64,000 nt of DNA from an uncultured Sphingomonadaceae bacterium. GTDB lineage: Bacteria; Pseudomonadota; Alphaproteobacteria; Sphingomonadales; Sphingomonadaceae. Shown here in pieces: positions 26,996 to 34,674 of this stretch. The position numbers and the translations under genes are program-made. Below the pieces are notes generated by a model. It was not told the DNA's origin and did not search any database. It was given only the letters and a program-made list of their open reading frames with translations. The stretch lies in contig CANLUL010000001.1 of NCBI GenBank assembly GCA_947494305.1, positions 124,001-188,000 on the forward strand. Direction: 5' to 3'. Each line of letters opens with the position of its first letter. Within the stretch, counting starts at the first letter, position 1.

Positions 26996-27676
26996 TCAGC
27001 CGCTTAAATCATTCTCACGAATGGGGACAATCTTGATTTCCACCCGGCGATTGGCTGCGCGGCCTTCTTCGGTGCTGTTGGTTGCAACCGGCTGACTCTC
27101 GCCAAAGCCTTGCGTGGCAAGACGCGCGCTTTGGACACCGCTGTTAGATAGGAAATTGGATACCGAGTTGGCCCTGCGCTCCGACAGTGACTGGTTATAG
27201 GCATCGCTGCCGGTGCTGTCCGTATGCCCGAAAATATCGACATAACTTTTTTCATATTGCGAAAGCGTGTTGGCGACACTGCCCAATGTTTCCTGAAAAT
27301 TGGGCTGGATCGCGCTGCTATCGACAGCAAAGGTGACATTGGACGGCATATTGAGGATTAGATTATCACCTTCGCGCGTGACATCGATTCCGGTACCTGC
27401 GGTTTGTTCGCGGAGTTTCTTCTCCTGCTCATCCATGTAGTAGCCAATACCTGCACCCGCGAGACCGCCTAAACCTGCGCCAACGATCTTTGCTGTTCGA
27501 TCGTTGCGTCCGCCCAATATGTCGCCAAGCAAATAGCCGCCAACAACACCGCCAATCCCGCCAATAGCTGCTTTGGAAATCCGTTGATTGCCGGTCTCCG
27601 GATTGGTGACACAGGCGCTGGTCATGGAAAGGGCGCTTAGTGAAAGCGCTGAAATCAGGATTTTATTCGTCCGCAT
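26996..27676 (-). CDS. OmpA-family lipoprotein with glycine zipper
   Basis: Predicted outer-membrane lipoprotein of 226 residues. The signal ends at T-S-A-C. Then follow a glycine-zipper segment (about 35-80, G-G-I-G-G-V-V-G-G-Y and G-A-G-L-G-G-L-A-G-A-G-I-G), and an OmpA C-terminal peptidoglycan-binding domain with F-G-H-T-D-S-T-G, S-x-R-R-A-x-x-V and N-R-R-V-E-I. This is the YiaD/PAL-like layout, tethering outer membrane to wall. The frame extends 23 codons upstream, but GAGGGAA before the ATG at 27676 and the signal peptide set the start. Confidence 0.92.
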   Translation of the reverse strand: MRTNKILISALSLSALSMTSACVTNPETGNQRISKAAIGGIGGVVGGYLLGDILGGRNDRTAKIVGAGLGGLAGAGIGYYMDEQEKKLREQTAGTGIDVTREGDNLILNMPSNVTFAVDSSAIQPNFQETLGSVANTLSQYEKSYVDIFGHTDSTGSDAYNQSLSERRANSVSNFLSNSGVQSARLATQGFGESQPVATNSTEEGRAANRRVEIKIVPIRENDLSG

Positions 27677-27837
27677 ATCAAATTCCCTCAAGGTTACTCT
27701 TTGAAAAATATAGTGATTTTCCGATAAAGCAGTGTTTAACCACAATTTAGATGAACAAGAAATGACGGGACATTTGATATTTCGTAAAATCTATGGCTAT
27801 AGAGCGGTTCGGGCTTTTCCGCTTTCAATTGGATAAA

Positions 27838-29151
27838 ATGACACCCTTTCCCTGGTTTGATGTCGCAATCATAATTTTGCTGGTTCTGATAAACGGCGTT
27901 TTTGCCATGTCGGAACTCGCCATCGTGTCTGCAAAAAAGGCGAAACTGTCGGCGATGGCTGATGACGGTAGTCGCGGTGCGCGTATTGCAATGCGGCTTG
28001 CGGCTAATCCCGGCAAGTTTCTATCGACGGTCCAAATTGGGATTACTTTGATCGGGATTGTTGCGGGTGCGTTTTCTGGGGCCAGCTTGGGCGGCCCTGT
28101 CGCAGAGCGTCTCGAGGCATTGGGAATGGGTGCCGACTTATCGGTCAGTTTTGGATTTGCGCTGGTCATTGGATTGACCACCTACGCATCGCTTGTTGTT
28201 GGCGAGTTGGTTCCCAAGCAATTTGCATTGCGGTCGGCCGAGAAAATAGCGGTAACAATGGCTCCGGCAATGGATATGCTAGCGCGCATTGCGGCGCCGT
28301 TGGTGTGGTTGCTCGATAGCACAAGCTCTCTGATCTTTAGACTTCTTGGAATGAAGCGCGACAAGCAAAACCATGTGACAGCAGAAGAACTGCAGATGGT
28401 ATTTGCCGAAGCCACAAGATCAGGTGTGATCGAGGAACATGAGCGCGCCGTGATATCCGGTGTAGTTCGTATGGCCGACCGTCCGGTTCGCGAAGTAATG
28501 ACACCGCGAACCGAAGTAGATTGGATTGATGTGTCGGCATCAATTGAAGACATTCACAACATGCTGATGGAATCGCCACACAGCCGAATTCCCGTCGCTC
28601 AGGATTCGGTGGATGACATATTGGGAGTGGTGCAAGTGCGCGATCTGGTCGTTGCGCAATTCGGCGGTAAGGAAATTGATCTGAAGGCACTTCTAAGGCC
28701 TTTGGAAAAAATTCCTGACCAACTGGATGCGCTTGATGCTCTGGAGATTTTACGTGAGGCGGAAGTCGCCATGGTGCTGGTTCACGATGAATATGGGCAT
28801 TTTGAAGGGATTGTGACGCCAAATGATTTGCTAAGCTCGATCGCCGGCGAATTTGTTTCTGACCAAGATGAAAAGACGCCGCGTAGCCTTATCGAAAGGG
28901 CTGACGGAAGTTTGCTGGTTTCTGGTGCCATGCCAATAGATGCCTTGGCCGAGCGACTGGAAATCAAACTCCCCGATGATCGTGACTATGCAACGGTGGC
29001 AGGCCATGCACTAGAACAGTTCAGAAGGCTGCCCGATGAGGGTGAGCAGTTTGAGGATCAAGGATGGGATTTCGAAGTCATTGATATGGATGGCCGCAAG
29101 ATCGACAAGTTGATTGTTCGGCCAATGGATGGCGAAGAAGAAATCGACTAG
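27838..29151 (+). CDS. HlyC/CorC-type transporter with DUF21 and CBS domains
   Basis: Membrane protein of 437 residues. A DUF21/CNNM domain with about four helices (residues 5-150) contains N-G-x-F-A-M-S-E-L-A and P-K-Q; two CBS domains follow (about 200-320: V-M-T-P-R-T-E-V and H-D-E-Y-G-H-F-E-G-I-V-T), then a CorC_HlyC FAD-like C-terminal domain. Relatives act in magnesium or polyamine export; the name haemolysin is historic. An earlier ATG at 27793 is in frame but adds residues with no ribosome site; the chosen start puts the first helix at the N-terminus. Its stop abuts the stop of the next, convergent gene. Confidence 0.9.
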   Translation: MTPFPWFDVAIIILLVLINGVFAMSELAIVSAKKAKLSAMADDGSRGARIAMRLAANPGKFLSTVQIGITLIGIVAGAFSGASLGGPVAERLEALGMGADLSVSFGFALVIGLTTYASLVVGELVPKQFALRSAEKIAVTMAPAMDMLARIAAPLVWLLDSTSSLIFRLLGMKRDKQNHVTAEELQMVFAEATRSGVIEEHERAVISGVVRMADRPVREVMTPRTEVDWIDVSASIEDIHNMLMESPHSRIPVAQDSVDDILGVVQVRDLVVAQFGGKEIDLKALLRPLEKIPDQLDALDALEILREAEVAMVLVHDEYGHFEGIVTPNDLLSSIAGEFVSDQDEKTPRSLIERADGSLLVSGAMPIDALAERLEIKLPDDRDYATVAGHALEQFRRLPDEGEQFEDQGWDFEVIDMDGRKIDKLIVRPMDGEEEID

Positions 29152-29775
29152 CTAAAGCTTGCCGTATTTCTTCTCGAAACCATCAATATCGTCCTTTGCC
29201 AGAAACTTTGCTTGATCAATCCATAAATCGCGAGTGATCCGGCCGCTAAATGTTTCCAAATATTGGTCCATCTCGGCGATATCTTCGGCCTTCCATGCCG
29301 CGATCTGGTCAAATCTCGTGACACCCAACTTATTGAGTAGACCGTTGAGTTTTGGTCCAACACCCTTGATCAAACGAAGATTGTCGGGTTCACCTACTGC
29401 GGCGGCAATTTTTGGTTTGCCTGTCGGAGGCGGCGTTTTGGTTTCTTCCACAACCGGTTTTTTGCGCGGTCGCGGCGCAGGTTTTGGCGCAGGAGTCGGT
29501 GGTGGTGCAGCTTCCATTTTTTCAGCGGCGACAGCCGCAGCCGCTACGGCGGTTGCTTTAGCGGCAGGTTTTGGGTCAGCCAGAGGAGTTTCAGATTCTG
29601 ATGGCGCTGGCACGACTACTTCGTCCGCTTTTTCCAACAATCCATCATTGGCGTCAAATTGCTCTGCATCGCTAGCTTCACGTCCTGTTCCAGCCCAGAT
29701 CCAAAATGCCGTGACAACACCAATTGCCAATGCGATCAGAAACAAAAGCCAATTTTCGGAAATCAGCGTGATCAT
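29152..29775 (-). CDS. Membrane-anchored helix-hairpin-helix protein
   Basis: A 207-residue protein. An N-terminal transmembrane helix (about 8-28) is followed by an Ala/Pro/Lys-rich linker and a C-terminal domain beginning at about residue 130: N-L-R-L-I-K-G-V-G-P-K-L-N-G-L-L-N-K-L-G-V. That is a helix-hairpin-helix-like module also found fused to respiratory complex I and ribosomal L21-like proteins in alphaproteobacteria, where its role is unclear. It follows a 33-residue membrane protein whose single helix resembles this anchor. It may bind DNA or protein at the membrane. The stop codon directly abuts that of the CorC-type gene. Confidence 0.75.
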   Translation of the reverse strand: MITLISENWLLFLIALAIGVVTAFWIWAGTGREASDAEQFDANDGLLEKADEVVVPAPSESETPLADPKPAAKATAVAAAAVAAEKMEAAPPPTPAPKPAPRPRKKPVVEETKTPPPTGKPKIAAAVGEPDNLRLIKGVGPKLNGLLNKLGVTRFDQIAAWKAEDIAEMDQYLETFSGRITRDLWIDQAKFLAKDDIDGFEKKYGKL

Positions 29776-29835
29776 TTTTTCAAACCCCTTTGTTCGGTCC
29801 GTCGGGCAAAATTTCCCGGGTGTCCGATCTCAATC

Positions 29836-29937
29836 TTAATATTCTTCGCCGCCACGGCCCCAGATAAACCAGCCAATTGCGAGGCCGATAGCAAAGGTTA
29901 ACAACAGGAAGAACAAATATTCGATGAAGAGTGGCAT
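29836..29937 (-). CDS. Tiny single-helix membrane protein (33 residues)
   Basis: A frame of 33 codons: one hydrophobic helix (about 6-25) ending in a W-F-I-W-G-R-G-G-E-E-Y tail. An exceptionally good ribosome site, AGGAAGGA, precedes the ATG, and the gene starts three bases after the upstream OmpA-type stop, so it is surely translated with it. The core F-A-I-G-L-A-I-G-W-F-I-W matches the pattern of the anchor of the downstream helix-hairpin-helix protein (L-A-I-G-V-V-T-A-F-W-I-W), which suggests common origin or partnership. No family is known to me. Confidence 0.72.
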   Translation of the reverse strand: MPLFIEYLFFLLLTFAIGLAIGWFIWGRGGEEY

Positions 29938-29940
29938 GAT

Positions 29941-30690
29941 CTATCCTTCCTGTGGCGCGGTTGCACCACTATTTGCTTGTATCTTAAACTCAATCCGTCG
30001 GTTCTGGGCATCAATATTGGCGCCAGAGCCTTCGGCCAACGGTTGTTCACTGCCGTAACCTGTAGCTGTGATTAGGTCTTTTGCAATTCCGCGATCAATC
30101 AAGCCTTGCCGAACGCGATCTGCGCGTTCTTGAGACATGGTTTTATTCACACCGGCATCGCCATTATTGTCGGTATGCCCTCCCACGGCGATGGTCAGGC
30201 CGTCGCAAGGCTTCAGCGCCCCAGCCACTTCGTCTAGTATCTTATTGGATACAGGCGAAACATAGGCGCTTCCTGATCGGAAATTGATTTTTTTGGCTTC
30301 GATGATTTGATTGACGTCGTCCTGGCACTTAGCGATTTTTTCTTGTGTTGCCGGATCCAATGATGATGATCCATCGGTAGAATTGCCGTCGGACGTCTCT
30401 GCAAGCTGTTCTCCTTGCCACTTAGCGGCGGAGACACCTGGTATTGCCATAACTGTTTGCAATGCTGCTTGTTTGGTGTCGTCATCAACATCACCGTCCA
30501 AAATTGCTTTGCGTGACAGCGGATCACGCGCGAAAGTTACTTTCACACCGTCCATACCCTGAGCCGTCAATTCGGTTTGTGCCTTGCTTTCCAGTTTCGC
30601 GATCAGTCCATCAGATGTCGTGAAATGGCCAACAATTGCGAGCAAAGCCGTCGCTGCTGCGCCGGTCAGTAACTTGGCCCCCACTTTCAT
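29941..30690 (-). CDS. OmpA-domain protein with BON-like segment
   Basis: A 249-residue envelope protein. An N-terminal hydrophobic helix is followed by a region that looks like a BON fold (about 30-95: L-E-S-K-A-Q-T-E-L ... V-K-V-T-F-A-R-D-P ... A-I-L-D-G-D-V) and an OmpA peptidoglycan-binding domain (about 130-240) with I-x-F-x-S-G-S, G-G-H-T-D-N-N-G and N-R-R-I-E-F. The BON plus OmpA order recalls mycobacterial ArfA/OmpATb. It is the first gene of a three-gene minus-strand set with the 33-residue and the helix-hairpin-helix proteins. Confidence 0.85.
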   Translation of the reverse strand: MKVGAKLLTGAAATALLAIVGHFTTSDGLIAKLESKAQTELTAQGMDGVKVTFARDPLSRKAILDGDVDDDTKQAALQTVMAIPGVSAAKWQGEQLAETSDGNSTDGSSSLDPATQEKIAKCQDDVNQIIEAKKINFRSGSAYVSPVSNKILDEVAGALKPCDGLTIAVGGHTDNNGDAGVNKTMSQERADRVRQGLIDRGIAKDLITATGYGSEQPLAEGSGANIDAQNRRIEFKIQANSGATAPQEG

Positions 30691-30816
30691 AAACTCACCC
30701 TTGTATCATTTTCAAAAAACTTCATTACAGCCATCGACCAAAATGAAGTAATTTCGCCAGTGAGTCCAGTTTTACACGGTGCAATATTTGAAACATTATG
30801 ATCAACAAGGGCGGAT

Positions 30817-30837
30817 TTTGTCCCCATGTGGGACAAA
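30817..30837. repeat. Inverted repeat TTTGTCCC / GGGACAAA
   Basis: Two perfect 8-base arms separated by CATGT, located about 130 bases before the OmpA-type start at 30690 and 40 bases after the VWA gene stop. There is no T run on either strand, so an operator is more likely than a terminator. Confidence 0.5.
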
Positions 30838-30851
30838 TGCTCAACAAATAT

Positions 30852-30868
30852 GGTTAATTTCATTAACC
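30852..30868. repeat. Palindrome GGTTAAT-TTC-ATTAACC
   Basis: Two perfect 7-base arms with a 3-base spacer in the same intergenic region. It holds two TTAA boxes, but they are five bases apart, not the seven of the Caulobacter CtrA site. Confidence 0.5.
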
Positions 30869-30876
30869 TCTGGCGA

Positions 30877-32712
30877 TTAACTCCTCGTTTGACTTGCCGC
30901 CAGGTCATTCAGTTTGCGAAACTCCTGACGCCAGTAGTCACCGCCACCATTAGATAACATACTTATATTTTGGAAGTTATATTCGCCAAGATATTTATCA
31001 CCGCGCAGTTTCTGACCAAAGGCCGCGACAGCGACGGCAAATGCCATGTCGCCCTTTGGCCCGGTTGCTCTGGAAAGCTTGCTGGCTGATACTTGACGAC
31101 TGATCAGGCGTGATTTTGAACCGTTTGGCAATTTGTAGCGCAGTTTTACATTTGCCATTTCACCGCCAAAATCGAGTTGCCAGTCGACTACACGGTTAGC
31201 GGGATAGCGCCTTTCGGGCAGCCAGCCTTTGGCGTTGGCAGGCATGATTTCATATAGGGCCGTCACCTGGTGTCCCGCACCGATATCGCCAGCATCGATT
31301 TTATCATTGTCAAAATCTTCTTCTGCCAGCAGCCGGTTTTCATAGCCGATCAAGCGGTACTCTTTCACATGTGCCGGGTTGAACTCAATCTGTATTTTCA
31401 CATCCTTTGCGATAGTGAATAATGTTGAGCTCAATTCATCGCCGAGAACTTTTCTGGCTTCCATTGCACTGTCTATATAGGCGTAGTTGCCATTTCCGAC
31501 ATTGGCGATACCCTCCATTAATTCATCACGGATATTGCCTCTGCCATAGCCGAGCATGGTTAGGTTGACGCCGGATTCGCGTTGTTTGGCGACATATTTC
31601 TTTAACTCGTTCGTAGAAGATGTGCCGACATTGAAATCACCGTCGGTTGCCATGATAATCCGGTTGATTCCGCCTTTCAGGAAATTTTTCCTGGCTGTCG
31701 AATAAGCAAGCTTGAGCGCATCGCCGCCGGCAGTTGAACCGCGAGCAAAGAGGCAATCGACTGCCTCTTTAACATGGCCTTTGTTGGAGGTAGGGGCAAG
31801 CAACAGGCCTACGGTACCAGAATAAACAACGATTGAAACTCTGTCATCACTGCGCAGTTCATTGGCTAGCGCCGTCAAGGTGGATTTAACCAGGGGTAGT
31901 TTTTCTCGGCTACCCATAGAACCCGATACATCAACCAAGAAAACCAGATTGGCGCGCGGACGTTCGGCGTTGCCTACATCATAGCCGCGCAGGCCGATGC
32001 GGAGGATTCTGCTCGTATCATTCCACGGTGTGGTAGACATGTCAGTTGTAACGCTAAACGGGGTGTTGCGACTGGAAGGGCGCGGATAATCGTAGCGGAA
32101 ATAATTGATCATTTCCTCGGTTCGTACTGCTGCTTCGGGCGGCATCTGGCCGTCGTTTAAGAAGCGTCGGACATTGGAATAGCTGCCGGTATCCACATCA
32201 ACAGCAAAAGTTGAAACAGGCTCATTGGCTACCCGCTTAATGCTCGCAACCTCCTTGCCGTCATATTGTTCACGATCGCGCGGTTGAGGAAAAGGGCGTG
32301 GGTGGGGGAAAGGTGCCGAACGTATTGCACCGGTTCTTGGCGAGGATTTTGAAGTCTGTCTTCCAATTGCGGAGACAGGTGCTGCGGACTCCTGCACTGG
32401 TGATTGAGCGCGTTGCCCCGTGACAACCACCGCATTGCCGTCTGCTGCCGCTGGCGGACGAGGAGCAGGTGGCGGCGGTGGAGGTTGCGGAGGCGGCGCA
32501 GAACCAACTGGCCCTTTCAACGCGCTCGTGCGCCGATTGGCATAACCTCGATCCTCATTGACTCGCGAAAAGATGCTGCAATTCACGGGATGCGGTTGGG
32601 GAATGGGTCTTACTATCGATCGCGCATCCAGCGCCGGTGTGGTCGATGTAGCAGTGAGCCCTACAACCGCTAGACTGCTCAAAAACTTACCGAAAAAGCT
32701 GAAATGCCGCAT
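30877..32712 (-). CDS. Exported von Willebrand factor A domain protein (YfbK-like)
   Basis: A 611-residue protein with a signal peptide, a proline-rich stretch (about 73-88), a segment N-A-V-V-V-T-G-Q-R that resembles the plug start of TonB-dependent receptors, and an N-terminal domain common to YfbK-type proteins (F-A-V-D-V-D-T-G-S-Y-S-N-V-R-R-F-L). A VWA domain follows with the metal-binding D261-V-S-G-S265 motif, then a C-terminal DUF3520 domain ending G-E-Y-N-F-Q. VWA domains bind ligands through a metal ion. The function is unknown; no AAA ATPase partner is adjacent. GGGAGTG precedes the ATG. Confidence 0.9.
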   Translation of the reverse strand: MRHFSFFGKFLSSLAVVGLTATSTTPALDARSIVRPIPQPHPVNCSIFSRVNEDRGYANRRTSALKGPVGSAPPPQPPPPPPAPRPPAAADGNAVVVTGQRAQSPVQESAAPVSAIGRQTSKSSPRTGAIRSAPFPHPRPFPQPRDREQYDGKEVASIKRVANEPVSTFAVDVDTGSYSNVRRFLNDGQMPPEAAVRTEEMINYFRYDYPRPSSRNTPFSVTTDMSTTPWNDTSRILRIGLRGYDVGNAERPRANLVFLVDVSGSMGSREKLPLVKSTLTALANELRSDDRVSIVVYSGTVGLLLAPTSNKGHVKEAVDCLFARGSTAGGDALKLAYSTARKNFLKGGINRIIMATDGDFNVGTSSTNELKKYVAKQRESGVNLTMLGYGRGNIRDELMEGIANVGNGNYAYIDSAMEARKVLGDELSSTLFTIAKDVKIQIEFNPAHVKEYRLIGYENRLLAEEDFDNDKIDAGDIGAGHQVTALYEIMPANAKGWLPERRYPANRVVDWQLDFGGEMANVKLRYKLPNGSKSRLISRQVSASKLSRATGPKGDMAFAVAVAAFGQKLRGDKYLGEYNFQNISMLSNGGGDYWRQEFRKLNDLAASQTRS

Positions 32713-32836
32713 TTCTTCACTCCCATTTTCTGACCCTCAACCAAAGGCTGCCAGAATCAGCATGACTGGAAAATGAACGCATGATATGTTGTTACATGGC
32801 GGTTGCTAGAATGAAGTGGATCGTTCGGAGCTTTGA

Positions 32837-33331
32837 CTACCAGAAGCGGCTACCCGGAACGCCCTTAAATGGTCCGGCTACATGAGAGCTAATCCATCCA
32901 CCGTAAAAGCCTCCTGGTTGCGGTGTTACTGGCTCTCCTTCCACGGTGCATTGGTCAAACGCAGAAGCATAAAAAGCAATATAGTTTTTGATCGCGGCAA
33001 AAGCGGGTGTCGGCACAGCATAGCCCCAGGCGACATCGCCAAAAGACTGGTTATCAAATAGCGCGTCAAAATAATGTGCCTGTCCCTTCCATTCGCACAG
33101 CGATCTGCGCGAATTTATCCTGAGCAGCGAAAAGTTCACGTCTTTTGGCGGGAAATAATAGGTGGGTGGATGACTGGTTTCCAGTGTTCGGATCGCATTT
33201 CGGGTCTCTGCCAAAATCTCGCCGCGATGCGCGATCCTGCAGTGTAGATTGGTCTGTTCGGCGATGGCAGGACGTGGGTAGTCCCAGACACTTTCCTGCC
33301 CGGCGCTCATAGGATCAGGTTTCACACTCAT
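32837..33331 (-). CDS. DUF427 domain protein
   Basis: A 164-residue protein whose core (P-R-P ... A-E-T-R-N-A-I-R-T-L-E-T-S-H-P-P-T-Y-Y-F-P, S-x-C-E-W-K-G ... A-W-x-Y) matches DUF427, a widespread beta-fold family of unknown activity. The start at 33331 overlaps the stop of the upstream DUF393 gene by four bases (ATGA), so they are translationally coupled. The longer open frame upstream lies inside that gene and is ignored. The two-gene pair recurs in alphaproteobacteria as I recall. Confidence 0.88.
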   Translation of the reverse strand: MSVKPDPMSAGQESVWDYPRPAIAEQTNLHCRIAHRGEILAETRNAIRTLETSHPPTYYFPPKDVNFSLLRINSRRSLCEWKGQAHYFDALFDNQSFGDVAWGYAVPTPAFAAIKNYIAFYASAFDQCTVEGEPVTPQPGGFYGGWISSHVAGPFKGVPGSRFW

Positions 33332-33687
33332 TGTATCGCGGGTCTTTTGAACAATTTTTGCATATGCGGCCGGACCTTCAGAAACCGAAGGTAAAGCCAA
33401 TCCAAACGCGTCAGGACAAAACGGTTGCGGGCCAACAAACCAAAGGGCCGCAGCAGTGGGATGGCACGCCACATCGCGGCAAAAGCAGCTGCACCAGAGA
33501 GAATTTCCCCATTTTCTTCGGCATGAAAGCGCTCCAGCATCTCCTGCCGGTCCGATGGGCAGGAGATCTGGCCGTTGGTAAGATCGACGAAACTAATGGC
33601 ATTTCGCCGATCAAGTCGTTTCATTAGCCCAATCTCCCGCAAACATAGCGGGCAATCGCCATCAAACCAGACCGTTATCCTTTGCAT
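33328..33687 (-). CDS. DCC-family thiol-disulfide oxidoreductase (DUF393)
   Basis: A 119-residue thioredoxin-like protein with the family signature F-D-G-D11-C12-P-L-C15 and a later hydrophobic W-R-A-I-P-L-L-R-P-F-G-L-L region. DCC proteins are predicted disulfide oxidoreductases; the partner is unknown. There is no signal peptide, so it is cytosolic. It overlaps the DUF427 gene by four bases and is its upstream partner. Confidence 0.88.
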   Translation of the reverse strand: MQRITVWFDGDCPLCLREIGLMKRLDRRNAISFVDLTNGQISCPSDRQEMLERFHAEENGEILSGAAAFAAMWRAIPLLRPFGLLARNRFVLTRLDWLYLRFLKVRPHMQKLFKRPAIQ

Positions 33688-33749
33688 GAAATGCCTGATG
33701 GCATTGTTCAGGCGTTCGCGAAGCCTGTCTTTAATCCCGTAGTCTTGGC

Positions 33750-34526
33750 TTAGACTTGTTTGCGCATGCGTTTGGCGCGGCTAGCCGGGCTTGGATGCGT
33801 TGATAGCCAATCCGGACCGCTGCTGCCTTCGCTCATGGCCGCAAGTTTATCGAGGGCGGTCACACAGGCATTGGGGTCATATTTTTTCTGTTTCATGAAA
33901 CCCATTGCATAGTCATCGGCTTCTTTTTCATGCTTCTGGCTATGTTGGGCAGAGACAACATTGCCGAACAACTTGCCCAATTGTGATCGAGAGATACGCG
34001 CAACCGAACCGCCTGCAGCGTCAGCGACACCAAAGGCCGCTTCTTTTTGCAGCGCACCTTGCATACGTTTCTTGGTGTGGCCTTCTTTTACATGGCCAAT
34101 TTCATGTCCGATCACATAACGGATTTCATCATCGGTAAATTTGTCCATCAGGCCAGCAAAGACCCGGATTGTACCATTGGCCATGGCAAAAGCATTCACA
34201 TCTTTAACCAGATAGGCCTTGATATCGAGATCGAGGCCATCATGATTCTGAAGGCCGCGCGACAGATTCGCGATGCGTTTGCCATACGGGTTTTTCGCGC
34301 CCGCGACTGGATTCCGGCGATCCATATCGACTGACATCTGATCGAAATATGTTTTCATATCCTCGTCAGAATAGGATGCTGCTTTAGCCACTTTTCCGGC
34401 AGCGCCGAGAGCCTTCTTGATGTTAAACTGCGCATGGAGAGGAGCCGTTGCACTGACGCCACCGGCTAGCGCAGCCACAACCATGATCTGGCGCCGCGTC
34501 AAATAAATGTCTTCATTGTCTTTCAT
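33750..34526 (-). CDS. M48-family zinc metalloprotease, possibly Tat-exported
   Basis: A 258-residue M48 peptidase. The zinc site is H141-E-I-G-H145 with a third ligand at E202 in H-E-K-E-A-D-D-Y-A. Residues 9-32 look like a Tat-type signal: L-T-R-R-Q-I-M-V, a hydrophobic A/G/V stretch, then A-P-L-H-A-Q. Relatives such as LoiP and BepA act in outer-membrane quality control. The start is the methionine with AAGG eight bases upstream; another ATG five codons earlier is possible. The end S-T-H-P-S-P-A-S-R is typical of this subfamily. Confidence 0.87.
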   Translation of the reverse strand: MKDNEDIYLTRRQIMVVAALAGGVSATAPLHAQFNIKKALGAAGKVAKAASYSDEDMKTYFDQMSVDMDRRNPVAGAKNPYGKRIANLSRGLQNHDGLDLDIKAYLVKDVNAFAMANGTIRVFAGLMDKFTDDEIRYVIGHEIGHVKEGHTKKRMQGALQKEAAFGVADAAGGSVARISRSQLGKLFGNVVSAQHSQKHEKEADDYAMGFMKQKKYDPNACVTALDKLAAMSEGSSGPDWLSTHPSPASRAKRMRKQV

Positions 34527-34674
34527 GTTCCAACCCTTCATCTCAATTACTATCCTCGGCACAAATATTCGCAAAATATTCAATATATGACAAGCAGTTG
34601 ATTGATTGGGTCAGTTTTTTAAACGAAGTTTCAATGGATTGACTTCTTATCCTGAACCGGAATAGTCGGACGGC

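Noticed and set aside
30852-30868. GGTTAAT-TTC-ATTAACC as a CtrA site
   Set aside because: The two TTAA boxes are five bases apart, not seven, and the site is a perfect palindrome, unlike the directional CtrA box.
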